A stretch of DNA of 53,020 nucleotides, from the NCBI GenBank assembly GCA_019414465.1, contig DXLY01000004.1:1-53020 (forward strand), given 5' to 3'. The notes below the pieces were generated by a model that worked only from the letters and a program-made list of their open reading frames with translations, did not search any database and had not been told where the DNA came from. Source of the DNA: Collinsella sp. Its GTDB lineage: Bacteria; Actinomycetota; Coriobacteriia; Coriobacteriales; Coriobacteriaceae. This document shows positions 25,583 through 34,292 of the stretch, piece after piece. Position numbers and translations under genes: made by a program. Numbering within the stretch: position 1 is the first letter of the stretch; each line of letters opens with the position of its first letter.

Positions 25583-27043
25583 TTAGCGCACCTGAGCGAC
25601 GTAAGCGACGTTGGTCGAGGAGACCTTATCCTCGAGCTGGACGCTCATGCGGGGATCGCCGGCGGTAGCGACGGTCAAATCGCCAGTCTCGACGTAGCCG
25701 AGCTCCTTAGCGGTCTCGATTGCCTTGACGATCGTGCCGTTGACGGTGCCCTGGGTAATCTCTGCCTGGTGCGGGATAACGCCCCAGTACATGATCATCT
25801 GCTGGACGGCCCACTCGTGGCGGGAGAACGCGCAGATCGGCATGTTGGGACGGAAGTGCGAAATCAGGCGAGCGGTACGACCGGTGGTCGTCGGCACGGT
25901 GATGCACTTGGCGCCAACGGTGGTGGCCATGTTCACAGCGGACATACCCACAACGTTGTTAACAACGCGGGTGCCATGAGCGTCGGCCGGAACCTCGAGC
26001 GGAGCGTGGGCCGGGAGGTACTTCTCGGTCTCGAGAGCAATGCTGGCCTGCATCTTGACGGCCTCGACCGGGTACTTACCGGCAGCGGACTCGCCAGAGA
26101 GCATAACGGCGTCGGTGCCGTCGTAAATGGCGTTAGCAACGTCGGCAACCTCGGCGCGCGTCGGGCGCGGGTTCTGCTGCATGGAGTCGAGCATCTGCGT
26201 AGCGGTGATAACGGGCTTGTAGGCCGCGTTGCACTTGGCGATGATCTCCTTCTGGATGTGGGGAACGAGCTCGGGCTTGATCTCGATGCCCAGGTCGCCA
26301 CGGGCGACCATGATGCCGTCGGAAGCCTCGAGGATCTCGTCGAAGTTCTCGACGCCCAGGGCGCACTCGATCTTCGGGAAGATCGTCACGTGCTCGCCAC
26401 CGTTCTCGCGGCAAAGCTCGCGGATGCCGCGGACGGACTCGCCGTCACGGATGAAGGAAGCGGCGATGTAGTCGATGTTCTCGGTCAGGCCAAAGAGGAT
26501 GTCCTGACGATCGCGCTCGGTGATGGCGGGCAGCGAGATGTTGACGTTGGGCATGTTGACGCCCTTGCGCTCGCCAATCAGGCCGTCGTTCTTGACGACG
26601 CAGGTCATGTCCTGGCCGTCGACGGACTCGACCTCGAGGGCAACCAGACCATCATCGATCAGGATAAGGGAGCCCTTCTCGACCTCGGAGGGCAGAGCCA
26701 GGTAGTCGAGGGAGATGTGCTCAGAGGTGCCGTGGAAATCCTCGGACGTGGGCTGAGCGGTGACGACGATCTTATCGCCGGTCTTGACGGCAACCTTCTT
26801 GCCGTCGATCAGAAGGCCGGTGCGGACCTCGGGGCCCTTGGTGTCGAGCAGGATGCCGACGGGCAGACCGAGCTCCTTGGAAATACGACGGACGCGCTCG
26901 ATGCGACCGTGGTGCTCGTCGTAGGATCCGTGCGAGAAGTTAAAACGGGCGACGTTCATGCCCGCCTTAATCATCTCGCGGATGGTCTCGTCGCTATCGC
27001 AGGCGGGACCCATGGTGCATACAATCTTGGTGCGCTTGTACAT
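25583..27043 (-). CDS. pyk: Pyruvate kinase
   Basis: Transfers phosphate from PEP to ADP, the last step of glycolysis. 486 aa, normal for the form without an extra C-terminal domain. Motifs: KIVCTMGPACDSDETI at the N-terminus, NVARFNFSHG, LLDTKGPEVRTG, the signature IFPKIECALGVENFDEIL (Lys/Glu active site, IKIEn pattern) and MVARGDLGIEI, then ATQMLDSM and MLSGESAAGKYP. The C-terminal regulatory domain is intact. ATG 27043 follows a GGAGGT Shine-Dalgarno on the minus strand. Confidence 0.97.
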   Translation of the reverse strand: MYKRTKIVCTMGPACDSDETIREMIKAGMNVARFNFSHGSYDEHHGRIERVRRISKELGLPVGILLDTKGPEVRTGLLIDGKKVAVKTGDKIVVTAQPTSEDFHGTSEHISLDYLALPSEVEKGSLILIDDGLVALEVESVDGQDMTCVVKNDGLIGERKGVNMPNVNISLPAITERDRQDILFGLTENIDYIAASFIRDGESVRGIRELCRENGGEHVTIFPKIECALGVENFDEILEASDGIMVARGDLGIEIKPELVPHIQKEIIAKCNAAYKPVITATQMLDSMQQNPRPTRAEVADVANAIYDGTDAVMLSGESAAGKYPVEAVKMQASIALETEKYLPAHAPLEVPADAHGTRVVNNVVGMSAVNMATTVGAKCITVPTTTGRTARLISHFRPNMPICAFSRHEWAVQQMIMYWGVIPHQAEITQGTVNGTIVKAIETAKELGYVETGDLTVATAGDPRMSVQLEDKVSSTNVAYVAQVR

Positions 27044-27106
27044 TCAGACCTCCATCTGACATCGTCTTGCGCTGATAGATAAACCATAAGAAATAAAACT
27101 GAGATG

Positions 27107-27112
27107 ATTATA
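27107..27112 (-). promoter_or_regulatory. -10 box of pyk
   Basis: Minus-strand TATAAT, 64 bp upstream of the pyk start, in an AT-rich stretch. No good -35 at 17 bp; TTGGGG lies 19 bp further upstream. Confidence 0.45.
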
Positions 27113-27336
27113 ACGAAATGGCGACCGAATACCCCAAAAAATCGACCGTATGCCGAATTAGAAGTTCATTTTTTGCGAAAAAACGGTATATGAAAAATCT
27201 TTACCAACCGTTCTGACCGCTGCTATCTGGGCGATATTTCAGTTTAACGATGTGCCGAAGAAAAAACGTTTTACCAATGTTGAGCATCACACGGTCTGCA
27301 CCGTTGCGTGCGGACCATATTTCCAAACCGATTGTT

Positions 27337-27366
27337 TTGGCTAGACGCGTCGCTTTGGGGTACCAT
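27337..27366 (+). promoter_or_regulatory. Promoter of the P-type ATPase leader
   Basis: TTGGCT (27337-27342), 18 bp, TACCAT (27361-27366). Transcription would begin near 27372, just before the first leader hairpin at 27376. The rest of the 440-bp intergenic region (27044-27336) is AT-rich with no ORF. Confidence 0.5.
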
Positions 27367-27375
27367 AGCTCCACT

Positions 27376-27484
27376 ATCAACTGCCGCTCAGCACGGCAGC
27401 CTTGATGAGCCCTTGCCCTTCTCCTGGGAATTATGATCGGGCATCAATCTGCTGAGTGGCCCGAATCCCAGGAGGGGACTCTAT
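27376..27484 (+). promoter_or_regulatory. Candidate riboswitch: two hairpins with complementary loops and sequestered Shine-Dalgarno
   Basis: P1: ATCAA-CTGCCG (27376-27386) pairs with CGGCAG-TTGAT (27394-27399, 27402-27406), loop CTCAGCA. P2: CCTTCTCCTGGGA (27417-27429) pairs with TCCCAGGAGGGG (27466-27477), and inside it TCGGGC (27437-27442) pairs with GCCCGA (27459-27464). The P2 loop contains TGCTGAG (27450-27456), a perfect 7-nt complement of the P1 loop, allowing a kissing interaction. The Shine-Dalgarno GGAGGGG (27471-27477) lies in the P2 stem, 7 nt from ATG. I do not recognise a known riboswitch class. Confidence 0.6.
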
Positions 27485-30166
27485 ATGCAAAAGGAATACC
27501 TGTCCGCCGCGGCGGAGGTGCTCAGCGACCAAGGTGTCGATGAGAACCTCGGCCTGAGCAACGACGAGGCGTCTTCGCGCCTCGCCAAGACAGGCCCTAA
27601 CAAGCTCGAGGAAGCCGAGAAGACACCGCTGTGGAAGCGTTTCTTTGAGCAGATGGCCGACCCCATGGTCATCATGCTGATCGTTGCCGCCGTCATCAGT
27701 GCGCTCACGGGCATGGTCAAGGGCGAGCCCGACTTTGCCGATGTTGCCATCATCATGTTCGTCGTTATCGTCAACTCGGTGCTGGGCGTGGTCCAGGAAG
27801 CCAAGAGCGAGGAGGCCCTCGAGGCCCTGCAGGAGATGAGTGCGGCGCAGTCCAAGGTGCTGCGCGACGGCAAGCTCGTGCACCTGCCGAGCGCCGAGCT
27901 CGTGCCCGGCGACGTGATCATGCTCGAGGCGGGCGACTCCGTCCCGGCCGACTGCCGCGTGCTCGAGAGCGCCACGATGAAGATCGAAGAGGCCGCGCTC
28001 ACCGGCGAGTCCGTGCCCGTAGAGAAGCACGCCAACGTGATCGAGCTCGCTGCGGGCACCGATGACGTGCCGCTCGGCGACCGTAAGAACATGTGCTATA
28101 TGGGCTCCACCGTCGTGTACGGCCGTGGTCGCGCCGTCGTGGTCGGCACCGGCATGAACACCGAGATGGGCAAGATCGCCGGCGCCCTGGCCGAGGCCAA
28201 GGAAGAGCTCACGCCGTTGCAAGTGAAGCTCGCCGAGCTCAGCCGCATCCTTACCATTATGGTTATCGTCATCTGCGTCGTCATCTTTGGCGTTGATATC
28301 ATCCGCCACGGCGTGGGCAACGTTCTTACCGACCCGACCGCCCTGCTCGACACCTTTATGGTCGCCGTCTCGCTCGCCGTCGCTGCCATCCCCGAGGGCC
28401 TGGTCGCCGTCGTGACCATCGTGCTATCGCTTGGCGTGACCAAGATGGCTAAGCGCCAGGCAATCATCCGCAAGCTCTCTGCCGTCGAGACTCTCGGCTG
28501 CACGCAGACCATCTGCTCCGACAAGACCGGTACCCTTACCCAAAACAAGATGACCGTCGTCAAGCACGAGCTCGCTGCGCCCAAGGAGAAGTTCCTGGCC
28601 GGCATGGCGCTGTGCTCCGATGCTCAGTGGGACGAGGAGCTGGGCGAGGCCGTGGGCGAGCCGACTGAGTGCGCGCTCGTCAACGACGCCGGCAAGGCGG
28701 GCCTCACTGGCCTGACTGCCGAGCATCCGCGCGTGGGCGAGGCCCCGTTTGACTCGGGCCGCAAGATGATGTCCGTGGTCGTCGAGACCCTGGATGGCGA
28801 GTACGAGCAGTACACCAAGGGTGCGCCCGACGTGGTGATCGGCCTGTGCACCCATATCTACGAGGGCGATAAGGTCGTCCCCCTGACCGAGGAGCGCCGC
28901 GCCGAGCTCGTGGCGGCCAACAAGGCCATGGCCGACGAGGCCCTGCGCGTACTGGCGCTGGCAAGCCGCACCTACACCGAGGTTCCCGACGACTGCAGCC
29001 CCGCTGCGCTCGAGCATGACCTGGTCTTCTGTGGCCTGTCCGGCATGATCGACCCGGTCCGTCCCGAGGTGGCCGACGCTATCCACGAGGCGCACGACGC
29101 CGGTATCCGCACCGTCATGATCACGGGCGACCACATCGACACCGCCGTGGCCATCGCCAAGCAGCTGGGCATCGTCGCCGATCGCAGCCAGGCCATCACC
29201 GGTGCCGACCTCGATCGCATGAGCGACGAGGAACTCGACGCGCACATCGAGGACTACGGCGTGTACGCCCGCGTCCAGCCCGAGCACAAGACACGCATCG
29301 TCGAGGCTTGGAAGTCGCGCGACCAGATCGTGGCCATGACGGGCGATGGCGTCAACGACGCCCCGTCCATCAAGCGCGCCGACATTGGCGTTGGTATGGG
29401 CATCACCGGTACCGACGTCACCAAGAACGTCGCCGACATGGTACTTGCCGATGACAACTTCGCTACCATCATCGGCGCCTGCGAAGAGGGTCGTCGCATC
29501 TACGACAACATCCGCAAGGTCATCCAGTTCCTGCTTTCGGCCAACCTTGCCGAGGTGTTCTCGGTGTTTATCGCCACGCTCATCGGCTTTACCATCTTCC
29601 AGCCGGTGCAGCTGCTGTGGGTGAACCTGGTCACCGACTGCTTCCCCGCGCTTGCGCTGGGCATGGAGGATGCCGAGGGCGACATCATGAAGCGCAAGCC
29701 GCGCAACGCCAAGGACGGTGTCTTTGCCGGACATATGGGTCTGGACTGCGTGGTCCAGGGCCTAATCATCACCGCGCTGGTGCTGGCGAGCTTCTTTGTG
29801 GGCGTGTACTTTGACATGGGCTACATCCACATCGCCGATATGATCGCCGGCAATGCCGACGAGGAAGGCGTGATGATGGCGTTCATCACGCTCAACATGG
29901 TCGAGATTTTCCACTGCTTCAATATGCGCAGCCGTCGTGCGTCGCTGTTCACCATGAAGAAGCAGAACAAGTGGCTGTGGGCTTCCGCCGCGCTGGCACT
30001 GGTGCTGACGGTGATCGTGACCGTGCAGCCGACGCTTGCCGAGATGTTCTTTGGCCCCGTGACGCTTGAGCTCAAGGGCGTTGTCGCTGCCCTGGGCCTG
30101 GCCTTCCTGATCATCCCGCTGATGGAGATCTACAAGGCGATCATGCGCGCGGTCGAGAAGGAGTAA
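27485..30166 (+). CDS. P-type cation-transporting ATPase (calcium-pump-like, P2 type)
   Basis: 893 aa with the full P2 layout: N-terminal cation-ATPase domain (1-70), M1-M2, actuator TGES motif (ALTGESVPVEK near 180), M4 with AAIPEGL, phosphorylation motif DKTGT with Asp346, nucleotide-binding KGAPD, hinge TGDGVNDAPSI, and six C-terminal helices. The PEGL in M4 and the overall order resemble PMCA/SERCA-like bacterial Ca2+ pumps, but Mn2+ or another divalent ion cannot be excluded. Translation is probably controlled by the structured leader; the start follows GGAGGGG. A long hairpin and two further terminators follow. Confidence 0.93.
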   Translation: MQKEYLSAAAEVLSDQGVDENLGLSNDEASSRLAKTGPNKLEEAEKTPLWKRFFEQMADPMVIMLIVAAVISALTGMVKGEPDFADVAIIMFVVIVNSVLGVVQEAKSEEALEALQEMSAAQSKVLRDGKLVHLPSAELVPGDVIMLEAGDSVPADCRVLESATMKIEEAALTGESVPVEKHANVIELAAGTDDVPLGDRKNMCYMGSTVVYGRGRAVVVGTGMNTEMGKIAGALAEAKEELTPLQVKLAELSRILTIMVIVICVVIFGVDIIRHGVGNVLTDPTALLDTFMVAVSLAVAAIPEGLVAVVTIVLSLGVTKMAKRQAIIRKLSAVETLGCTQTICSDKTGTLTQNKMTVVKHELAAPKEKFLAGMALCSDAQWDEELGEAVGEPTECALVNDAGKAGLTGLTAEHPRVGEAPFDSGRKMMSVVVETLDGEYEQYTKGAPDVVIGLCTHIYEGDKVVPLTEERRAELVAANKAMADEALRVLALASRTYTEVPDDCSPAALEHDLVFCGLSGMIDPVRPEVADAIHEAHDAGIRTVMITGDHIDTAVAIAKQLGIVADRSQAITGADLDRMSDEELDAHIEDYGVYARVQPEHKTRIVEAWKSRDQIVAMTGDGVNDAPSIKRADIGVGMGITGTDVTKNVADMVLADDNFATIIGACEEGRRIYDNIRKVIQFLLSANLAEVFSVFIATLIGFTIFQPVQLLWVNLVTDCFPALALGMEDAEGDIMKRKPRNAKDGVFAGHMGLDCVVQGLIITALVLASFFVGVYFDMGYIHIADMIAGNADEEGVMMAFITLNMVEIFHCFNMRSRRASLFTMKKQNKWLWASAALALVLTVIVTVQPTLAEMFFGPVTLELKGVVAALGLAFLIIPLMEIYKAIMRAVEKE

Positions 30167-30178
30167 GTTAACCTGTCC

Positions 30179-30267
30179 GGGCCCGCCCCTGCGTGTTTTC
30201 TTCTTCGCTGGTCCTCGCGCTTCGCGCTGCGGGATCGCTCAGAAGAAAACACTCCCGGGGTGGGCCC
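30179..30267 (+). repeat. 89-nt nested hairpin in the ATPase 3' UTR
   Basis: GGGCCCGCCCC (30179-30189) pairs with GGGGTGGGCCC (30257-30267). GTGTTTTCTTCT (30193-30204) pairs perfectly with AGAAGAAAACAC (30241-30252). The apical part GTCCTCGCGCTTCGCGCTGCGGGAT matches the pheT element core (given here as parts). It begins 12 nt after the stop codon, as at pheT. Confidence 0.8.
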
Positions 30268-30470
30268 TACGGTATCCTTGCTGGCTTTACTCCCGCGCGG
30301 ATGAAAAAGGGCTGAGGGAAAGAAGGTGAGCGGCCGAGCAATTGCTCGGCCGCTCGTTTTGAATAAAGGATGTGCCCTTAGGAAACCCCTCCCGGCGGGC
30401 GGGCCCTGCGGTATCCTTGCTGGCTTTTCTTCCGTGCGGATGAAAAGGGCTGAGGAAAAGTTTGTGAGCT
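30262..30470 (+). repeat. Tandem duplication of a 70-bp terminator-leading module
   Basis: GGGCCCT.CGGTATCCTTGC with TGGCTTT.CT.CCG.GCGGATGAAAA.GGGCTGAGG occurs at 30262-30331 and again at about 30401-30470, 139 bp apart. Each copy runs into its own, different terminator stem. The second copy is also preceded by a remnant of the right arm of the 3' hairpin element (AGGAAACCCCTCCCGGC). Confidence 0.75.
30328..30360 (+). terminator. Intrinsic terminator 1 between the ATPase and rsgA
   Basis: GAGCGGCCGAGC and GCTCGGCCGCTC around AATT, followed by GTTTT. Confidence 0.85.
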
Positions 30471-30500
30471 GGTCGGGCTTTGCCCGGCCAGCTCTTTTTG
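30466..30500 (+). terminator. Intrinsic terminator 2 between the ATPase and rsgA
   Basis: GAGCTGGTCGGGC and GCCCGGCCAGCTC around TTT, followed by TTTTTG. It isolates rsgA from upstream transcription. Confidence 0.88.
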
Positions 30501-30547
30501 ATTTAAAATACCTGCTCAGTTGTGATTTTTGGTGCTGGGAGGCGTTT

Positions 30548-31732
30548 GTGGCTAAGGCTAAGGCTAAGGCGAAGAAAAAGACGACGGGGGCGCGGGCTAA
30601 GCGTGATCGTCGTCGGAAGCTCGCGACCGAACCCCCTGCATCTGCTGAGGAGTTGCTGGCGAGTGTACCGGGGCTTGACGCGCTGCAGGATGTTCCGGCG
30701 TTTGATGACCTGCCGGTCGATGAAGCCCAGCAGGCTGCCTTTGATGATTTCTGCGCGCATGCCGAGGAGCCCGAGCAGATGCAGCTTGGCGCCGTGGTGC
30801 GCTTGGATCGTGGGTTTCCGCTGGTGGCGACTGCCGACGATACCTTCCGCGCCGAGCATGCCGTGGGATTTGCCAAGTCGCGCGGTGGGGACGAGGTCCT
30901 GCTGCCTGCCGTGGGCGATCGTGTGGCGGTGCGCCGCGCTCCCGGGCACGATATGGGCGTGATTGAATGCGTACTGCCGCGCCGTACGAGCTTTGAGCGT
31001 TGGCGCGGCCGTGCCCGCGGAGAGCGCCAGGTGCTCTGCTCCAACGTGGATAGCGTGCTAATCGTGCAGGCGCTCGGTGCCGGCGAGGTGCTGCTCGATC
31101 GCGTGGCGCGCTCGCTGGTGTTGGCACTCGACTGCGATGCCGAGCCGGTGGTGGTGCTCACCAAGGCTGACCGCTGCGATGCCGGGGAGCTCGAGCGCGA
31201 TCTGGACCGCGTGCGCCGCCTGGTGGGTCCGAACGTGCGCGTGATCGTGACGTCCTCTGCCGAGGGCCGCGGCCTGGACGAGGTCCGTGCCTGCGTGCCT
31301 GCCGGGAGCTGCGCCATGATTCTGGGCGAGTCGGGTGCCGGCAAGTCGACGCTGCTCAATGCACTGCTGGGCCACGATACGTTGGCGACCGGCGGTGTGC
31401 GCGAACGCGACGACCAGGGCCGTCACACTACCGTCGCGCGCGTGATGGTGGCGCTGCCGGGCGACGCCGGCGTGATCGCCGATGCCCCGGGTCTGCGCAG
31501 TTTGCCGCTCGTGGGTCACGAGCGGGGTCTGGCGCGCGCCTTCCCCGAGATTGTCGAGGCATCGCGCGCGTGCCGGTTTGGCGATTGCACGCACACCCAT
31601 GAGCCGGGTTGCGCCGTTCGCGAGGCCGAGGACGCCGGGCAGATTGACAGCCTGCGTCTGGAAACGTTCCAAAACCTGGCGTCATCCATGCGCGTGAGTG
31701 CTCAAATGCTCGATCCCGATGTCCATCTGTAA
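30548..31732 (+). CDS. rsgA: Ribosome small-subunit biogenesis GTPase RsgA
   Basis: Circularly permuted GTPase that checks the 30S decoding centre late in assembly. 394 aa. A lysine/alanine-rich tail opens (AKAKAKAKKKTTGARAKRD), then an OB-fold, G4 TKAD, G5-like SSAEG, G1 GESGAGKST, G3 DAPGL, and the zinc knuckle CRFGDCTHTHEPGC near the end. The permuted order G4-G1-G3 is diagnostic. Start GTG 30548 follows GGAGG; the open frame from 30326 reads through two terminators and is discarded. Confidence 0.95.
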   Translation: MAKAKAKAKKKTTGARAKRDRRRKLATEPPASAEELLASVPGLDALQDVPAFDDLPVDEAQQAAFDDFCAHAEEPEQMQLGAVVRLDRGFPLVATADDTFRAEHAVGFAKSRGGDEVLLPAVGDRVAVRRAPGHDMGVIECVLPRRTSFERWRGRARGERQVLCSNVDSVLIVQALGAGEVLLDRVARSLVLALDCDAEPVVVLTKADRCDAGELERDLDRVRRLVGPNVRVIVTSSAEGRGLDEVRACVPAGSCAMILGESGAGKSTLLNALLGHDTLATGGVRERDDQGRHTTVARVMVALPGDAGVIADAPGLRSLPLVGHERGLARAFPEIVEASRACRFGDCTHTHEPGCAVREAEDAGQIDSLRLETFQNLASSMRVSAQMLDPDVHL

Positions 31733-31749
31733 TTGATTTTTCCTATGAC

Positions 31750-31784
31750 AGCCGTCTCCCAACTGTTCGGGAGACGGCTTTTTT
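31750..31784 (+). terminator. Terminator of rsgA
   Basis: AGCCGTCTCCC and GGGAGACGGCT around AACTGTTC, followed by TTTTT, 17 bp after the stop. Confidence 0.92.
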
Positions 31785-31823
31785 GCTGTGGAAAAGCCTC
31801 GAAACATGCAGTTTGCTGACGTG

Positions 31824-31910
31824 CTGACCAAAACCTTGCCACGAGCTTGACGGGCTGGTCAGTTTTTGGTCAACGATTGGTTTGACATCGAAAACCAAGA
31901 TCGCGATTGT
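31824..31910 (+). promoter_or_regulatory. Candidate promoter and operator of the Tad locus
   Basis: TTGACA (31882-31887), 17 bp, GATTGT (31905-31910). Upstream lie nested inverted repeats, TGACCAAAA (31825-31833) with TTTTGGTCA (31864-31872), and CTGACC with GGTCAG (31857-31862), which could be a repressor or activator site. The -35 is consensus, the -10 weak, fitting regulated expression. Confidence 0.5.
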
Positions 31911-31984
31911 GCCGCTTTGCACTCTGACCGCCCAGACAATGGTGGTACGGGCATTCGCCCGGCACTGCCATGAGAGGAGCGGCC

Positions 31985-32643
31985 GTGAACAAGAGCAAGC
32001 GCATCGCCATCAGTCTGGTCGCGGGCGTGCTCGCTGCTCTGCTTTGCATGGTTTACGGCTCGTCGATCCGCTCGCAAGCCGAACAGGTCCAGGCTGAGAC
32101 CTTGGCCAAGTACGGTGGCGATCGCGTCGAGGTATGCGTCGCGGCGCGCGATATCGATGTGGGCGAGACCCTCGATGAGACCAATGTCATAACCCAGGAA
32201 TGGCTGACGAGTCTGCTGCCGCGTGACGCGGCGACCGAGCTGCGCCAGGTGCGCGGCGACGTGACGACTTCGCGTATTCCCAAAAACGCCGTGATCTGCA
32301 ATGTCTACACCAAGGCCGAGAGCCGCAAGCTCGAGGTGCCTAAGGGCAAGGTTGCCGTTTCGTGGCGGTCGATGCCGAGCACTCGGTCGGCGGTGCCACG
32401 GGCGTGGGCAGCTACGTGGACGTGTACGTGCAAAAGGACGGCGTGACCGATCGGCTGTGCGGCGCGCACGTGATCGATACCAGTGAGGATTCCGGTGCCA
32501 CGCGCGAGGGCAAGATCGAATGGGTGACGCTGGCGGCTGACCCCGAAGACGTCAAGGAACTGCTGGGAGCCTCGGGCAAGGGAACGGTCAGCTTGACGAT
32601 TCCCGCCACGGCGCGCGGCAAAAAGAGCGGAGGCGACGAGTGA
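31985..32643 (+). pseudogene. cpaB: CpaB/RcpC-like SAF-domain pilus assembly protein, apparent frameshift
   Basis: GTG 31985 follows GAGAGGAG. The N-terminus has one membrane helix (IAISLVAGVLAALLCMVYG), then the SAF-like region VCVAARDIDVGETLDETNVI and RIPKNAVICNVY. After KVAVS (about 32362) the frame is lost; the next frame resumes at once with VAVDAEHSVGGATGVGSYVDVYV to ARGKKSGGDE. An extra G at TTTCGTGGCGG would restore one protein of about 220 aa. CpaB is a membrane-anchored assembly factor of Tad pili. The stop overlaps the next start as TGATG, indicating coupling. It may be a sequencing error rather than a dead gene. Confidence 0.75.
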
Positions 32644-34292
32644 TGAAGGCGATCTGGCTTGCGTGCTGCGCGTGCGGCGATTACGGGCTGTTGCAGCGGG
32701 AAGTCGAGGGCCGTGATGCGGGTGCACAGGTGCTTCGCGTGGGTGACCTGGACGGGCTGGTTTCCATGGCGCGGGCGTTTCCGTCGCGCCGCGGGGCTGC
32801 CATCATCGCGGCGTCTCTGTTTGATACCGAAGATGTGCGCAAGACTGTTGCGCGCCTGACGGCCGAAGGCCGCGTGAGTCGCGTGGTCGTGTTGATAGAA
32901 GCGCTCGATCCGTCGGATATCGAGGGGCTGTTTCGCGCGGGGGCGACCGAGGTCATCGCTGCACACAGTATATGCGGCAACGGGCGCGCGGGCGAGGGAG
33001 CGGTTGATTCCGATCGGCGCATGACGATTGAGCCCGATGCTTTTGTTGATAGGGAACCCGGGGCGCCTCGCGCTACAAGAGGCCCGCGTGTTGATGATTA
33101 TGGAAAAGCGGAAGCCGAGCATGGTCGGCGCCCCCGGAACCCCCTTGTATACGATGACGCTGGAGGGCCGGCGCAGCATGCTGGCGACTCCCCGGCAGTA
33201 GATATGGGATACGTGCACGGCGTGAATCTGGCGGATGAACTCGACGAAGTTGAGGGCCTTGCCGGGTGCGGCGAGTTGTCGCTGATGCAGCATGAGCAGA
33301 TTGCGCAGAACGAGCCTGCCTCGCAGACCGAACAAGCAGCCATGCCGGCTTGGACGCAGCACGTGGTTGCGGCGGGGGAGACGGGGACGCTGTCACCGAC
33401 GCCCGCCCCGCCGCCTCCGATGCCGCCGGCAGACGCTACCGCTCCGCCGCATCGAGTTCCAGTCATCTGCGCTATTTCGGGTTCGGGCGGTTGCGGCAAG
33501 TCGACGATCGTTGCCACCATGGCACACACATCGTCGCTGTTGGGCTTGCGTGCCGCCGTGCTCGACCTGGACCTGATGTTTGGAAACCTTTACGACTTGT
33601 TAGGCGTCGATGCTCCGTGCGATATGGCGGCACTTATCGAGCCGTCGGCGGCGGGCATGCTCACCGAGCCGGATATCGTAGCCGCTTCGATGCGCGTGGC
33701 GCCGGGCGTTACGCTCTGGGGTCCCGTCGCGGCGCCCGAGCAAGCCGAGCTCATGGCACGTCCGGTGGAGCTACTGCTTGATGTTCTGCGTCGCGAATCC
33801 GACGTGGTCTTTATCGATACCTCGGTCTTTTGGGGCGACGCCGTGGCGGCTGCGGTGGCGGCGAGCGACCGTTGCCTGGTCGTTGGCGATGCGGCGGTGT
33901 CGTCCGCGGCATCGGCATCGCGCGTCATTGAACTGGCAGGTCGAGTAGGTGTGCCGCGCACGCGCATGAGCGCCGTGTTCAACCGGTTCGGTGCGCGCGG
34001 GGCAGACGAGGACGTCGCCATGCGCTTTGAGATTGCCTGTGCGTTAAGCTCCAAGATTCGTATCGCCGATGGCGGGCAGGATCTCGCCGCGCTCATGGCG
34101 TTTGGGCGCGCTGACGAGGCAGTGGGGCAGACCAGCGCTTTTGCGACTAGCGTGCGCGAGGCCACGCGCGAGATGCTCGTGGAACTGGGGTGCGCCGTCG
34201 GCCCTTGGAGCGATATGGTCGCCGACCGTGCAACGCGCACCGAACGCCCACGTATCCGCCTTCCCTGGTCGCGCGAGGGTGATCAGCGATGA
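32643..34292 (+). CDS. tadZ: TadZ/CpaE-like pilus-localising ATPase
   Basis: 549 aa. The N-terminal 110 residues look like an atypical receiver-like domain (no clear phospho-Asp), followed by a 150-residue Pro/Ala/Glu-rich linker. The C-terminal half is a MinD/ParA-type ATPase with the deviant Walker A SGSGGCGKST near 277, then AAVLDLDLMFGNLYDLLGV and VVFIDTS (Walker B). TadZ proteins place the Tad machine at its cellular site. ATG 32643 shares its A with the cpaB stop. The next gene overlaps by 4 bp (ATGA). Confidence 0.88.
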   Translation: MKAIWLACCACGDYGLLQREVEGRDAGAQVLRVGDLDGLVSMARAFPSRRGAAIIAASLFDTEDVRKTVARLTAEGRVSRVVVLIEALDPSDIEGLFRAGATEVIAAHSICGNGRAGEGAVDSDRRMTIEPDAFVDREPGAPRATRGPRVDDYGKAEAEHGRRPRNPLVYDDAGGPAQHAGDSPAVDMGYVHGVNLADELDEVEGLAGCGELSLMQHEQIAQNEPASQTEQAAMPAWTQHVVAAGETGTLSPTPAPPPPMPPADATAPPHRVPVICAISGSGGCGKSTIVATMAHTSSLLGLRAAVLDLDLMFGNLYDLLGVDAPCDMAALIEPSAAGMLTEPDIVAASMRVAPGVTLWGPVAAPEQAELMARPVELLLDVLRRESDVVFIDTSVFWGDAVAAAVAASDRCLVVGDAAVSSAASASRVIELAGRVGVPRTRMSAVFNRFGARGADEDVAMRFEIACALSSKIRIADGGQDLAALMAFGRADEAVGQTSAFATSVREATREMLVELGCAVGPWSDMVADRATRTERPRIRLPWSREGDQR

